DNA from: Bacteroidota bacterium
GTDB taxonomy: Bacteria; Bacteroidota; Bacteroidia; Chitinophagales; Chitinophagaceae
Length of the DNA: 64,000 bases
Direction of reading: 5' to 3'
NCBI GenBank assembly: GCA_005882315.1
Contig: VBAR01000001.1
Location: forward strand, 2,181,736-2,245,735
Each line of letters begins with the position of its first letter. The stretch's first letter is position 1. Positions 1 through 8,858 of this stretch are shown one piece after another. Made by a program: the position numbers and the translations under genes. The notes under the pieces were generated by a model that was given only the letters and a program-made list of their open reading frames with translations, did not search any database and had not been told where the DNA came from.

Positions 1-2
1 AT

Positions 3-479
3 GCTTTCGGTGATTTGAAAAGAGATCCGTTCGATCGTACTGTATCGGTTACTTATTTTGCACTTATCGATATTCATAAATATGAAAAGCAGATCAGTAA
101 TGATTACAAGCCAGAATGGTTCTCATTAAATAAATTACCAAAACTGATCTTTGATCACCGGAAAATGGCCGATGAAGCATTAGGACGATTGCAATACAAG
201 GCTGCTTTACATCCAATATTATTTGAATTACTGCCGGATAAATTTACCTTTCCTCAATTACTGAGTTTGTATAAAGCCATTTACCAAAAAGAATTTGACA
301 AACGGAATTTTATGCGCAAGCTGGTCTCAGCAGGGTTAGTGATAAAGCAAAAAGAGAAGGAGAGGCTATCATCTAAAAAAGGAGCATTTTATTATAAACT
401 GGATAAAAGAAAATATTATTCTAACCTTCAGACATTTATGAGTTTTCTTCCGACGAAAGATATATTCAGGAAAAACTAA
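3..479 (+). CDS. araR: AraR-like Nudix-family transcriptional regulator (5' truncated by window edge)
   Basis: This is the C-terminal part of a Nudix-type regulator; the open frame already runs at position 3, so the real start and Nudix box lie outside the window. The visible part begins AFGDLKRDPFDRTVSVTY, the last strands of a degenerate Nudix domain. It continues into an NrtR-type winged-helix domain, with LLPDKFTFPQLLSLYKAIY followed by DKRNFMRKL at about residues 70-105 of the visible part. In Bacteroides a regulator of this family (AraR) represses L-arabinose genes and senses arabinose. Here it lies directly upstream of araB-araD-araA on the same strand, which supports the same role. 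A 6-bp inverted repeat at 546-564 is a plausible target. The symbol is assigned from family plus context; the family call is stronger than the effector call. Confidence 0.8.
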   Translation, partial: AFGDLKRDPFDRTVSVTYFALIDIHKYEKQISNDYKPEWFSLNKLPKLIFDHRKMADEALGRLQYKAALHPILFELLPDKFTFPQLLSLYKAIYQKEFDKRNFMRKLVSAGLVIKQKEKERLSSKKGAFYYKLDKRKYYSNLQTFMSFLPTKDIFRKN

Positions 480-545
480 GGTGGGAATACTGTGCTGCCC
501 TGTCGGCTGTGAATTCAAAAATATTTTTTTCTCCAGTCAATTTTA

Positions 546-564
546 AAGTGTTATTTTGACACTT
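546..564. promoter_or_regulatory. Candidate AraR operator (inverted repeat)
   Basis: AAGTGT at 546-551 and ACACTT at 559-564 form a perfect 6-bp inverted repeat around a 7-bp AT-rich spacer. It ends 3 bp before the proposed ATG of araB (568). A repressor bound here would block initiation or transcription of the arabinose operon. Assignment to AraR is inference from position between the regulator gene and araB. Confidence 0.5.
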
Positions 565-567
565 ATT

Positions 568-2205
568 ATGAAAGATTGCTATGTCATCGGAACCGATTAC
601 GGAACAGATTCCGTTCGCTCAGTATTGGTAAATGCTGCCAATGGTACTGAAATTGCCTCTTCCATTTTTTATTATCCCCGTTGGAAACAAGGTATGTATT
701 GCAACGCTTCCGCAAATCTTTTTCGTCAGCACCCGTTGGATTATATCGAAGGGCTGGAAGCAACAATAAAAGATTGTCTTCAAAAAGCAGGTAGCGATAT
801 TGTAAGGGATGTAAAAGCGATTTCAATCGATACTACAGGTTCTACACCAGTTGCTGTTGACAAAACAGGAACGCCACTGGCATTATTACCACAGTTTGCA
901 GAAAATCCAAATGCTATGTTTGTGCTGTGGAAGGATCACACATCCACCAAAGAAGCAGCCGAGATAAATGAACATGGAACAAAATTTCCTGCGGATTACC
1001 TGCAATATGTTGGCGGTATTTATTCTTCTGAATGGTTTTGGGCAAAGTTGCTGCATATATTAAGAGAAGATGAAGCCATAAGAAACAGCATTGCATCTTT
1101 TGCGGAGCATTGCGACTGGATACCTTTTTTATTAACCGGAGGTAACGATGCTAAACAAATGAAAAGAGGTGTGTGCAGTGCAGGTCATAAAGCTTTATGG
1201 GCGGAAGCATTCAATGGATTTCCTCCCAATGATTTTTTTGCATCACTCGATCCATTACTCGATGGATTTACTTCAAAACTTTTTACAGAAACATATACCG
1301 CTGATAAAGCTGCAGGTAATTTATGCAGTGAATGGGCGGCAAAGCTGGGCTTATCAACTGATGTTGTAATTGGTATTGGTGCATTCGATGCACATATGGG
1401 TGCAGTTGGTGGACAGATAGAACCCTATTACTTAAGTAAAGTGATGGGCACATCTACTTGTGATATGCTGGTGGCGCCTGCTGATGATATACATGGAAAA
1501 ACGATCAAAGGAATTTGCGGACAGGTAGATGGTTCTGTTATTCCAGGTATGATTGGTCTTGAAGCAGGTCAGTCAGCATTTGGTGATGTGTATGCATGGT
1601 TTAAAAATTTATTGAGCTGGCCGCTAAATCAAATAACAGACGAGGAGTTAAAAAAACAACTCAGCGATAATATTATCGATAGCCTTTCTGAAGAAGCTGC
1701 CAAACTCCCATTGAATGACAGCGATGAAATTGCTGTAGATTGGTTTAATGGCAGAAGAACACCCGATGCCAACCAGTTACTAAAAGGAGCAATTGCTAAC
1801 CTGAATCTTGGCAGCGATGCGCCACGAATCTTTAAAGCATTAGTGGAAGGAACTTGTTTTGGCGCCAAAGCAATCGTTGACAGATTTATTGATGAAGGCA
1901 TTCCGGTCAAAGGTTTAATTGGTTTGGGTGGTGTTGCAAAAAAATCACCTTATATTATGCAAACAATGGCTGATATAATGAATATGCCTATCAGGGTTCA
2001 TAAAAGCGATCAAACCTGTGCAGCTGGTGCGGCTATGTTTGCTGCTACTGCTGCAGGTATATATAATAATGTAGAAGATGCAATGGCTGCGATGGGACAG
2101 GGGTTTGAAAAAGAGTACAAACCAATAAAGAAAAATGTTTCGGCCTACAAAAGAAAATTTAAGAAATATAAAAAGCTGGGTGCATTTATTGAAAAGCAAT
2201 CGTAA
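568..2205 (+). CDS. araB: L-ribulokinase
   Basis: Phosphorylates L-ribulose to L-ribulose 5-phosphate in the cytoplasm, the second step of arabinose catabolism. The protein (545 residues from this start) is a full-length FGGY kinase. It has the N-terminal ATPase motif IGTDYGTDSVRS, and the C-terminal half carries GLGGVAKKSPYIMQTMADI and DQTCAAGAAMFAA, both typical of AraB. An in-frame TTG at 556 would add four residues, but the ATG at 568 is preferred because it gives MKDCYVIGTDYGTDSVRS, beginning right before the kinase strand. It is the first gene of the operon with araD, galM-like, araA and a symporter, under the candidate AraR operator. Nothing is odd about it apart from the operator almost touching the start codon. 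Confidence 0.95.
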   Translation: MKDCYVIGTDYGTDSVRSVLVNAANGTEIASSIFYYPRWKQGMYCNASANLFRQHPLDYIEGLEATIKDCLQKAGSDIVRDVKAISIDTTGSTPVAVDKTGTPLALLPQFAENPNAMFVLWKDHTSTKEAAEINEHGTKFPADYLQYVGGIYSSEWFWAKLLHILREDEAIRNSIASFAEHCDWIPFLLTGGNDAKQMKRGVCSAGHKALWAEAFNGFPPNDFFASLDPLLDGFTSKLFTETYTADKAAGNLCSEWAAKLGLSTDVVIGIGAFDAHMGAVGGQIEPYYLSKVMGTSTCDMLVAPADDIHGKTIKGICGQVDGSVIPGMIGLEAGQSAFGDVYAWFKNLLSWPLNQITDEELKKQLSDNIIDSLSEEAAKLPLNDSDEIAVDWFNGRRTPDANQLLKGAIANLNLGSDAPRIFKALVEGTCFGAKAIVDRFIDEGIPVKGLIGLGGVAKKSPYIMQTMADIMNMPIRVHKSDQTCAAGAAMFAATAAGIYNNVEDAMAAMGQGFEKEYKPIKKNVSAYKRKFKKYKKLGAFIEKQS

Positions 2206-2238
2206 CACCTGACTGTAAAGTTTTAATTGAATAAACAT

Positions 2239-2937
2239 ATGGGTAAATATCAACATATAAAAGAAGAAGCATATAAAGCAAATATGCAGTTGCCTGAGTT
2301 GGGGCTTGTGTTGTTTACGTTTGGTAATGTAAGTGCTGCTGACAGAGATCTGGGTGTGTTTGCCATAAAACCAAGCGGCGTGCCTTACGATGAATTAACG
2401 CCAAATAAAATGGTGATCGTGGATTTTGATGGCAATACTGTTAAAGGAGATCTTCGTCCTTCATCGGATACGCTGACACATGCTGTATTGTACAAGCATT
2501 GGGAAAAGATCGGAGGTATTGTTCATACACATTCTACATACGCTACTGCATGGGCACAGTCACAAAGAGACATCCCGATTTTCGGAACAACACATGCAGA
2601 TTATAACACCGTTGATATTCCCTGCGCACCCCCAATGAGTGATGAAATGATAAAAGGGAATTATGAATACGAGACGGGTTTCCAGATAATGAATTGTTTT
2701 AAAGAAAAAAAACTGGACTATGCAGAAGTGGAAATGGTTTTGGTGGGCAATCATGCTCCATTTACCTGGGGTAAAAATGCCGGTAAGGCGGTGCATAACA
2801 GCGCTGTCCTGGAAGCAATAGCCAAAATGGCCTTGTTAACTGAACAAATAAACCCATCTGCGGAAAGATTGAAAGATGCATTGATAAAAAAACATTTTGA
2901 ACGTAAACACGGCCCTGATTCTTATTACGGCCAATAA
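2239..2937 (+). CDS. araD: L-ribulose-5-phosphate 4-epimerase
   Basis: Converts L-ribulose 5-phosphate to D-xylulose 5-phosphate, feeding arabinose into the pentose phosphate pathway. It is a class II aldolase-fold protein of 232 residues and aligns from end to end with E. coli AraD as I know it. Shared segments include LPELGLVLFTFGNVSA, FAIKPSGV, PSSDTLTHAVLY, IVHTHSTYATAWAQ (zinc-binding histidines), GTTHADY and a C-terminal RKHGPDSYYGQ. An in-frame TTG at 2227 exists, but the ATG at 2239 gives the usual family length. It lies 33 bp downstream of araB and 20 bp upstream of the galM-like gene, so it is co-transcribed. Confidence 0.96.
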   Translation: MGKYQHIKEEAYKANMQLPELGLVLFTFGNVSAADRDLGVFAIKPSGVPYDELTPNKMVIVDFDGNTVKGDLRPSSDTLTHAVLYKHWEKIGGIVHTHSTYATAWAQSQRDIPIFGTTHADYNTVDIPCAPPMSDEMIKGNYEYETGFQIMNCFKEKKLDYAEVEMVLVGNHAPFTWGKNAGKAVHNSAVLEAIAKMALLTEQINPSAERLKDALIKKHFERKHGPDSYYGQ

Positions 2938-2957
2938 TCTTTTTAAATATTTTATTC

Positions 2958-4088
2958 ATGAAAAAAATTCTTAACGTTTTGCCTGCTATCATTTTGTTTG
3001 CTTCATCATGCAACAACAACAAAACAACCGAAGAAAAGACCGACAGCAAATTCAGTATTACTGAAAAAGCCTTTGGCAATTTTGAAACTAAACCGGTAAC
3101 CGAGTATGCCATTACCAACCCTTCGGGAATGCAGGTGAGTATTATTAATTATGGTGGAACCGTTACAAAAATTCTTGCTCCTGATAAGCAGGGTAAATTG
3201 GGTGATGTTGTTCTCGGGTATGAGACACTTGATGGATACCTGCAAAAAGGCGACCCTTATTTCGGATCATTGATCGGACGATATGGTAACCGTATTGCCA
3301 ATGCCAAGTTTGATCTAGATGGAAAGACATACACACTAGCTGCAAATGATCATGGCAATACATTACACGGCGGCAATAAAGGTTATGATAAAGTTTATTG
3401 GAATATTGAAAAACTAGCTGGCGACAGCAGTTTGAAATTAACTTACCAAAGTAAAGATGGTGAAGAAGGTTATCCCGGTAACTTAAATATTGAAGTGATC
3501 TATTCACTGAGCTCTGCAAACGAATTGAAAATCGATTATACTGCAACAACTGATAAGGCTACTCCGATAAATCTGACAAATCATTGCTATTTCAATCTTT
3601 CAGGCGGTAGTGATTCAACAATACTCGGACATGAGTTGTTGATAAAAGCTGATAGTTATACTCCTGTAAATGATAAATTAATTCCAACCGGTAAAATTGA
3701 TCCAGTAAAATCAACGCCTATGGATTTTAATACAGCAAAAGCAATCGGAAAAGAAATTGATAGCGTAAGCGGTGGCTATGACCATAACTGGGTTCTGAAT
3801 AAAAACGGAACTACATTAGAACAGGTTGCAACTTTATATCATGCTGGCAGCGGAAGATTCATGGAAGTATTTACCACTGAACCCGGCTTACAATTTTATT
3901 CAGGTAATTTTTTGGATGGCACATTGACGAATACTTTGCACGGACAGAAATATGTAAAGCATGCTGCGCTTTGTCTCGAAACACAACATTATCCTGATAG
4001 TCCAAATCAACCAGCATTTCCAACTACAATTTTAAAACCGGGAGAAACTTACAGGCAAACATCTGTCTATAAATTTTCAACCAAGTAA
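2958..4088 (+). CDS. galM: Aldose 1-epimerase (GalM family), periplasmic lipoprotein
   Basis: Interconverts alpha and beta anomers of aldoses, here most likely arabinose released in the periplasm. The N-terminus (MKKILNVLPAIILFASSC) is a lipoprotein signal peptide with the modified Cys at residue 17, so the enzyme is membrane-anchored outside the cytoplasm. Family motifs are present: GSLIGRYGNRIANAKF, NTLHGG, and NHCYFNLSG, which supplies the catalytic histidine region. Near the C-terminus LCLETQHYPDSPNQP carries the catalytic Glu. It sits between araD and araA with short gaps. Placement of a mutarotase in the arabinose operon is common in Bacteroidota. Substrate preference within aldoses cannot be read from sequence. 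Confidence 0.93.
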   Translation: MKKILNVLPAIILFASSCNNNKTTEEKTDSKFSITEKAFGNFETKPVTEYAITNPSGMQVSIINYGGTVTKILAPDKQGKLGDVVLGYETLDGYLQKGDPYFGSLIGRYGNRIANAKFDLDGKTYTLAANDHGNTLHGGNKGYDKVYWNIEKLAGDSSLKLTYQSKDGEEGYPGNLNIEVIYSLSSANELKIDYTATTDKATPINLTNHCYFNLSGGSDSTILGHELLIKADSYTPVNDKLIPTGKIDPVKSTPMDFNTAKAIGKEIDSVSGGYDHNWVLNKNGTTLEQVATLYHAGSGRFMEVFTTEPGLQFYSGNFLDGTLTNTLHGQKYVKHAALCLETQHYPDSPNQPAFPTTILKPGETYRQTSVYKFSTK

Positions 4089-4097
4089 AATATTATA

Positions 4098-5600
4098 ATG
4101 AAACATTTTAATAAGCTGGAAGTTTGGTTTGTAACCGGCAGCCAGGATTTGTATGGTGAAGAAACTCTGAAACAGGTAGCCGCACATTCTCAAAAGATTG
4201 CCGCCTCATTTAATACGTCTGATAAAATTTCTGTGCAGGTTAAATTCAAACCTGTAGTAAAGTCAACAGAAGAAATTTATAACATCTGTATGGAGGCGAA
4301 TACAGAAAAAAAATGCATCGGGCTGATAACATGGATGCATACTTTTTCACCGGCGAAAATGTGGATCAATGGCTTGAAGATTTTACACAAACCTTTATTG
4401 CATTTGCATACCCAGTTTAACCGGGATATTCCATGGGGTGAAATTGATATGGATTTTATGAACCTGAATCAATCTGCACATGGCGATCGTGAGTTTGGTT
4501 TTATGATGAGCCGTATGCGGTTGAACAGGAAAGTTGTAGTAGGACATTGGGCTGATGAAAATGTCGTAAACAAAATTGATATATGGTGTCGTGCTGCCGC
4601 AGGATGGAATGATTGGCAACTGGCAAAGTTTGTACGCTTTGGTGATAATATGCGACAGGTCGCTGTTACAGACGGCGATAAAGTAGAAGCGGAATTGAGA
4701 TTTGGATATAGCGTAAATACCCACGGAATAGGAGACCTGGTAGGACTTATAAATAAAGTAAGAGAAAGAGAAATTGATGATCTGGTTGAAGTATACAACA
4801 ATGAATATAAACTGGTGCCTTCATTAAAGAAAAACGGCAATCAACATCAGTCACTCCGAGATGCCGCAAAAATAGAAATTGGTATGCGGAAATTCTTAGT
4901 GGCCGGCGGTTTCAAAGGCTTCACTGATACATTTGAAGATCTGCATGGAATGGCTCAGTTGCCCGGTATTCCTTCTCAACGATTAATGGCATCAGGTTAT
5001 GGTTTTGGTGGTGAAGGTGATTGGAAAACATCTGCACTCGTAAGAGCAATGAAGGTAATGGCAACCGGTTTACAAGGCGGTAATTCATTCATGGAAGATT
5101 ATACTTATCATTTTGAACCGGGTAATGAATTTGTTTTAGGATCGCATATGCTTGAAATTTGTCCAAGCATTGCTAATGGAAAACCATCTTGTGAAATTCA
5201 TCCATTAGGTATTGGTGGAAAAGCAGATCCCGTGAGATTAGTGTTTAATGTAAAAGCAGGTGCTGCATTAAATGCATCTGTAGTTGATATGGGCAACCGA
5301 TTCCGGTTATTGGTAAATGAGGTGCAGGCTGTAAAACCGCAATATGATTTGCCTAAACTTCCAGTAGCAAGAGTATTATGGAAACCGTTGCCGGATATGC
5401 AGACAGCTTGTGGAGCATGGATATTGGCAGGTGGTGCACATCATACCTGTTACTCTCAAAATCTTACATCGGAACATCTGGAAGATTTCGCTGAAATGGC
5501 GGGAATTGAATTTGTGTTAATTGGAAAAAATACCGCAATTTCAGAGTTCAAGAATAATTTAAGATGGAGCGATATGTATTTTCAACTGAATAAATCCTGA
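4098..5600 (+). CDS. araA: L-arabinose isomerase
   Basis: Converts L-arabinose to L-ribulose in the cytoplasm, the first step of the pathway. The protein is 500 residues, exactly the usual length. Metal-ligand and catalytic residues are in place: Glu306 in [10 protein letters not shown], Glu333 in MEDYTY, His350 in [11 protein letters not shown] and His448/His449 in GGAHHTCY. The start [22 protein letters not shown] is the family N-terminus. It is separated by 9 bp from the mutarotase and 24 bp from the downstream symporter. Confidence 0.97.
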   Translation: MKHFNKLEVWFVTGSQDLYGEETLKQVAAHSQKIAASFNTSDKISVQVKFKPVVKSTEEIYNICMEANTEKKCIGLITWMHTFSPAKMWINGLKILHKPLLHLHTQFNRDIPWGEIDMDFMNLNQSAHGDREFGFMMSRMRLNRKVVVGHWADENVVNKIDIWCRAAAGWNDWQLAKFVRFGDNMRQVAVTDGDKVEAELRFGYSVNTHGIGDLVGLINKVREREIDDLVEVYNNEYKLVPSLKKNGNQHQSLRDAAKIEIGMRKFLVAGGFKGFTDTFEDLHGMAQLPGIPSQRLMASGYGFGGEGDWKTSALVRAMKVMATGLQGGNSFMEDYTYHFEPGNEFVLGSHMLEICPSIANGKPSCEIHPLGIGGKADPVRLVFNVKAGAALNASVVDMGNRFRLLVNEVQAVKPQYDLPKLPVARVLWKPLPDMQTACGAWILAGGAHHTCYSQNLTSEHLEDFAEMAGIEFVLIGKNTAISEFKNNLRWSDMYFQLNKS

Positions 5601-5624
5601 TACAAATAATTTAACCAAAACGAA

Positions 5625-7373
5625 ATGAACAAACTTGCCAGCAGTGACATTGCCGTATTTATTTTTTATTTTATCCTGATAGCCAGTTATGGTTATTGGG
5701 TATACAGAAGGAAAAAGAAAGCCTCTATTACAGCTTCACATGATTATTTTTTAGCAGAAGGTTCTCTTACCTGGTGGGCTATTGGTGCATCGCTGATCGC
5801 TTCTAATATTTCTGCAGAACAATTTATCGGAATGAGCGGAAATGGATTCTTTGTCGGTGTTGCTGTTGCAGCCTATGAATGGATAGCAGCCGTTGCATTG
5901 ATCATTATTGCTGTCTGGTTTATCCCGATCTATTTAAAGAATAAGATATATACCATGCCGCAATTTTTGAAGACAAGGTATAATGAAACCGTATCATTGA
6001 TCATGGCCATCTTCTGGTTATTCCTTTACATATTTGTAAACCTTACTTCTATCTTATTTCTTGGAGCGGTTGCGATCAGTGGGCTGGTTGGGCCGGAATA
6101 TTTTCATGCTATCATGATCGGCCTTGCCATTTTTGCATTGATCATCACACTCGGAGGTATGAAAGTTATTGGTTATACAGATGTAATTCAGGTTGCTGTT
6201 TTGATCATAGGCGGTTTTGCAACTATTTATTTTGCATTGACGATCGTGAGTGAAAAATTTGGTTTGGGCCGGGATGCTATCGCCGGTTTCAATACATTAT
6301 TAAAAGAAGCACCGGGTCATTTTCATATGATCTTATCTAAACCCGATGCAGATGCTTCGCAGGAGTATATCAATAAATATTTATTGCTGCCAGGGCTTGC
6401 AATGTATTTTGCGGGTCAGTGGATCGTAAACCTGAATTACTGGGGATGTAATCAATACATTACACAACGGGCATTGGGCGCCGATCTGCAAACTGCACGC
6501 AAAGGAATTTTATTTGCGGGGTTTCTGAAATTGTTTATGCCGGTTATTGTTATGCTGCCGGGCATTGCCGCATATGTATTAAATAAAAGCGGACATCTGG
6601 AAGTAAATGGAATGGATAGTGCTTATTCTTCCATTCTTGGATTTTTACCCGAAGGGTTAAAGGGTTTATCTATTGCAGCGTTAACAGCAGCTATTGTTGC
6701 TTCATTGGCAGGTAAACTCAATAGTATTTCGACCATTTATACATACGATATCCATAACAAGTACTTTAAAAAGAAAAAAGAAGAACCTGTTCAAAGTGAT
6801 GTTTTAAATCTTCTGGAAACTGAAATGGCAGCAAATGCAGATGAAAAGAAACAAGTTTGGACGGGAAGAATAGTTGCCGTGATTGCAATTCTTATTTCAT
6901 TACTTTTTACATGGGACGATCTGTTGGGCATTGGCGGCGAAGGCGGTTTCACTTTCATTCAAAAATATACGGGCTTTATCAGCCCTGGTGTATTTGCCAT
7001 GTTCATACTCGGTATGTTCTGGAAACGTACAACTGGCCCTGCCGCAGTAGCTGGTCTTATTACCGGTTTAGCACTAGCGATCTTCTTTAATAACTATGCA
7101 GTTTCCATGTTTGGAAATGAAACATGGTTATATACAGCATTCCATACAGTGGAAAAAGGAAAAGAAGTTTACCAGATACCATTCCTTATCAATATGGGCT
7201 GGTCATTCTTCTTTACTGTATTGGTAATGGTGGGCTTTAGTCTAGCAGGTCCGAAAATAAATCCGAAAGCTTTTGTACTGGATAAAGAAATGTTTAAACT
7301 GAAACCATCAATTGTTGCAATGATCGTAGTTACATTACTTATCCTTACCGTGTTGTACGCTAAGTTTTGGTGA
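5625..7373 (+). CDS. Sodium/solute symporter (SSS family), probable L-arabinose transporter
   Basis: A 582-residue polytopic inner-membrane protein of the sodium:solute symporter family (SglT-like). It shows about 13-14 hydrophobic segments. Family features include the early YFLAEGSLTWWAIGASLIASNISAEQFIGMSG, the sodium-site and sugar-site region of SGLT transporters, and GLSIAALTAAIVASLAGKLNS in the middle. As the last gene of the arabinose operon, 24 bp after araA and followed by a terminator, it most likely imports arabinose with sodium. Galactose, glucose or xylose are possible for the family; the arabinose assignment is contextual. Confidence 0.88.
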   Translation: MNKLASSDIAVFIFYFILIASYGYWVYRRKKKASITASHDYFLAEGSLTWWAIGASLIASNISAEQFIGMSGNGFFVGVAVAAYEWIAAVALIIIAVWFIPIYLKNKIYTMPQFLKTRYNETVSLIMAIFWLFLYIFVNLTSILFLGAVAISGLVGPEYFHAIMIGLAIFALIITLGGMKVIGYTDVIQVAVLIIGGFATIYFALTIVSEKFGLGRDAIAGFNTLLKEAPGHFHMILSKPDADASQEYINKYLLLPGLAMYFAGQWIVNLNYWGCNQYITQRALGADLQTARKGILFAGFLKLFMPVIVMLPGIAAYVLNKSGHLEVNGMDSAYSSILGFLPEGLKGLSIAALTAAIVASLAGKLNSISTIYTYDIHNKYFKKKKEEPVQSDVLNLLETEMAANADEKKQVWTGRIVAVIAILISLLFTWDDLLGIGGEGGFTFIQKYTGFISPGVFAMFILGMFWKRTTGPAAVAGLITGLALAIFFNNYAVSMFGNETWLYTAFHTVEKGKEVYQIPFLINMGWSFFFTVLVMVGFSLAGPKINPKAFVLDKEMFKLKPSIVAMIVVTLLILTVLYAKFW

Positions 7374-7398
7374 TAATAATTATTTAATGATCGATGAT

Positions 7399-7430
7399 AA
7401 AGGCAGTCTTCGGACTGCCTTTTATTTTTT
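7399..7430. terminator. Bidirectional intrinsic terminator between convergent genes
   Basis: A perfect 10-bp stem, AAAGGCAGTC (7399-7408) and GACTGCCTTT (7413-7422), closes a TTCG tetraloop. A T-rich run follows on the plus strand (7421-7430), and A-rich sequence precedes it for the minus strand. It ends the arabinose operon and overlaps the stop codon of the convergent HAD gene. Confidence 0.9.
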
Positions 7431-8081
7431 GCTAAATAAATCTTTTAGTTCTGGAGAAGAAAAATCATTTACTATCATTTTAATACTCTTGTATTGCTGA
7501 AACTCTTCTGCCGTATGCATTGTAGTAAGCACAACACAATCCATCCCTGCATTCGCAGCAGCTTCTACACCTTTAGGAGCATCTTCAAATACTAAACAAT
7601 CTTTGGGCGATACATGAAGCAATTCAGCACAACGGGTAAATGTTTCTGGGTTGGGCTTACTGAATGCAACATCATCAGCACTCACAATAGCATCGATATA
7701 ATGCCGGATATTTAAACCGTCCAGTACAAAATTGATATTAAACATAATTGCAGCGGAGCCGATCGCCATTTTAATATTATTATTCTTTGCTTGTTTTAAA
7801 AAATCGTCAAGGCCATTTAGTAATTTTAAATGTGGCCGGAACTCATGTTGGTATTGCGTTTCTTTATCTATACTCATTTTGTTCTTTGCCTCTTCGCTAA
7901 ACCTGCCAGGGAAAATGCGTTCGATCAGTTCATGATTTTTTCCATAGCATTCTTCTTTCACCCGTTCAACACTAAGATCAGCACCCAGGTCATTTAATAT
8001 CCTGTGCCATGCTTTAATATGATACTCCATATCATCGATCATAGTACCGTTCAGGTCAAATAAGAATGCTTTATAATTCAT
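7422..8081 (-). CDS. HAD-superfamily hydrolase, beta-phosphoglucomutase-like, with altered motif I
   Basis: A 219-residue HAD phosphatase/mutase-like protein of the beta-phosphoglucomutase group. Motif I reads FLFDLNGTMID: the nucleophile Asp9 is present, but the second Asp of DxDGT is Asn11 (codons GAC CTG AAC, checked on the strand). The cap helix region YHIKAWHRIL, motif II IGSA, and motifs III/IV around SKPNPETF and VFEDAPKGVEAA are intact. In beta-phosphoglucomutase the second Asp is the acid/base, so mutase activity may be altered; a Bacteroidota HAD subgroup with Asn here probably exists. It is the only minus-strand gene of the window, convergent with the arabinose operon, and its role in sugar-phosphate metabolism is inferred from family only. 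Confidence 0.8.
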   Translation of the reverse strand: MNYKAFLFDLNGTMIDDMEYHIKAWHRILNDLGADLSVERVKEECYGKNHELIERIFPGRFSEEAKNKMSIDKETQYQHEFRPHLKLLNGLDDFLKQAKNNNIKMAIGSAAIMFNINFVLDGLNIRHYIDAIVSADDVAFSKPNPETFTRCAELLHVSPKDCLVFEDAPKGVEAAANAGMDCVVLTTMHTAEEFQQYKSIKMIVNDFSSPELKDLFSKK

Positions 8082-8411
8082 GCTGCAATGATACTTTGTA
8101 TAATCAAATTGTTGCTCGTTTCTTTCATTTTAGGCTCAAAAATGAATAGTAAAATCTTCCATCAATACAGTAAAACCTGACATTGGGCTGGCCTTTATTC
8201 CGTTCTAATTTAATATCCTGAAATTTATCGTAAAAAATGAATTTCACAGGTAGCCTACGATTGTATAAAATTCGATTGATGATCCAGCATTTGCCATAGA
8301 GAAAACTCCACTGCTTTCTTATTCAAACGCTTCTTTCGTCATCCCTTTTCAGCAATCCCGGGTAAATAACCAGCTTAATATAACGGGTTTATTCATTTTA
8401 TCAGATCGGCC
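8082..8411. promoter_or_regulatory. 330-bp divergent intergenic region, promoter region of the 8412-31127 operon
   Basis: No credible gene lies in this AT-rich stretch between the minus-strand HAD gene and the plus-strand MaoC gene. It should hold both outward promoters. The recognisable content is the conserved element at 8145-8184, described separately. I did not find a convincing match to the Bacteroidota -7 consensus TAnnTTTG. Confidence 0.5.
8145..8184 (+). promoter_or_regulatory. Conserved 40-bp element, copy 1
   Basis: Begins with AATAGTAAAATCTTCCATC (8145-8163), which recurs identically at 31172-31190. The next 21 bp share 15 positions with the other copy, giving 34 of 40 overall. 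It is 228 bp upstream of the MaoC start codon. Two near-identical intergenic elements ahead of two operons of the same pectin locus suggest a shared activator site or promoter (inference). Confidence 0.55.
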
Positions 8412-8852
8412 ATGTTTATAAAAAAATATTTTGAGGAATTTATTACAGGCGAGAAGAGGGTGACAAAGGGAAGAACAATCACAGAAACGGATATTATAAT
8501 TCACGCAGGGCAATCAGGCGATTTTTTCCCGCATCATATGGATGAGGAATGGTGTAAAACACAGCCCTTTAAAAAAAGGATAGCTCACGGTACGTTGATA
8601 TTTACAGTAGCGATCGGCCTTACAGCCGATTTTGTAAACGAAGTATCGATGACATATGGATATGAAAGGTTGCGGTTTATCAAACCTGTCTTTATTGGTG
8701 ATACTATAAAAGTGACGGTAACAGTGAAAGAGAGTAAAGAACATAAAAAGCCCGGCTTTGGACTGGTAACAGAACTGGTGGAGTGTTTTAACCAGGATAA
8801 TGAATTGGTAATGGTGTGTGAGCATTTGTTATTGGTAAACAAAAAAGGGTAA
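8412..8852 (+). CDS. MaoC-family (R)-specific enoyl-CoA hydratase / dehydratase-like protein
   Basis: A 146-residue single hot-dog domain of the MaoC/PhaJ family. The catalytic hydratase motif is visible as [14 protein letters not shown] at about residues 36-49, with the conserved Asp and His, followed by [15 protein letters not shown]. The family hydrates or dehydrates acyl-CoA thioesters, so the likely substrate is a CoA ester. It heads an operon with a CaiB-type CoA-transferase two genes downstream, which would supply such a thioester. It lies 6 bp upstream of a solute-binding-protein-like gene. The physiological substrate is unknown; a role in fatty-acid metabolism is less likely given the neighbours. 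Confidence 0.85.
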   Translation: MFIKKYFEEFITGEKRVTKGRTITETDIIIHAGQSGDFFPHHMDEEWCKTQPFKKRIAHGTLIFTVAIGLTADFVNEVSMTYGYERLRFIKPVFIGDTIKVTVTVKESKEHKKPGFGLVTELVECFNQDNELVMVCEHLLLVNKKG

Positions 8853-8858
8853 TTAACG

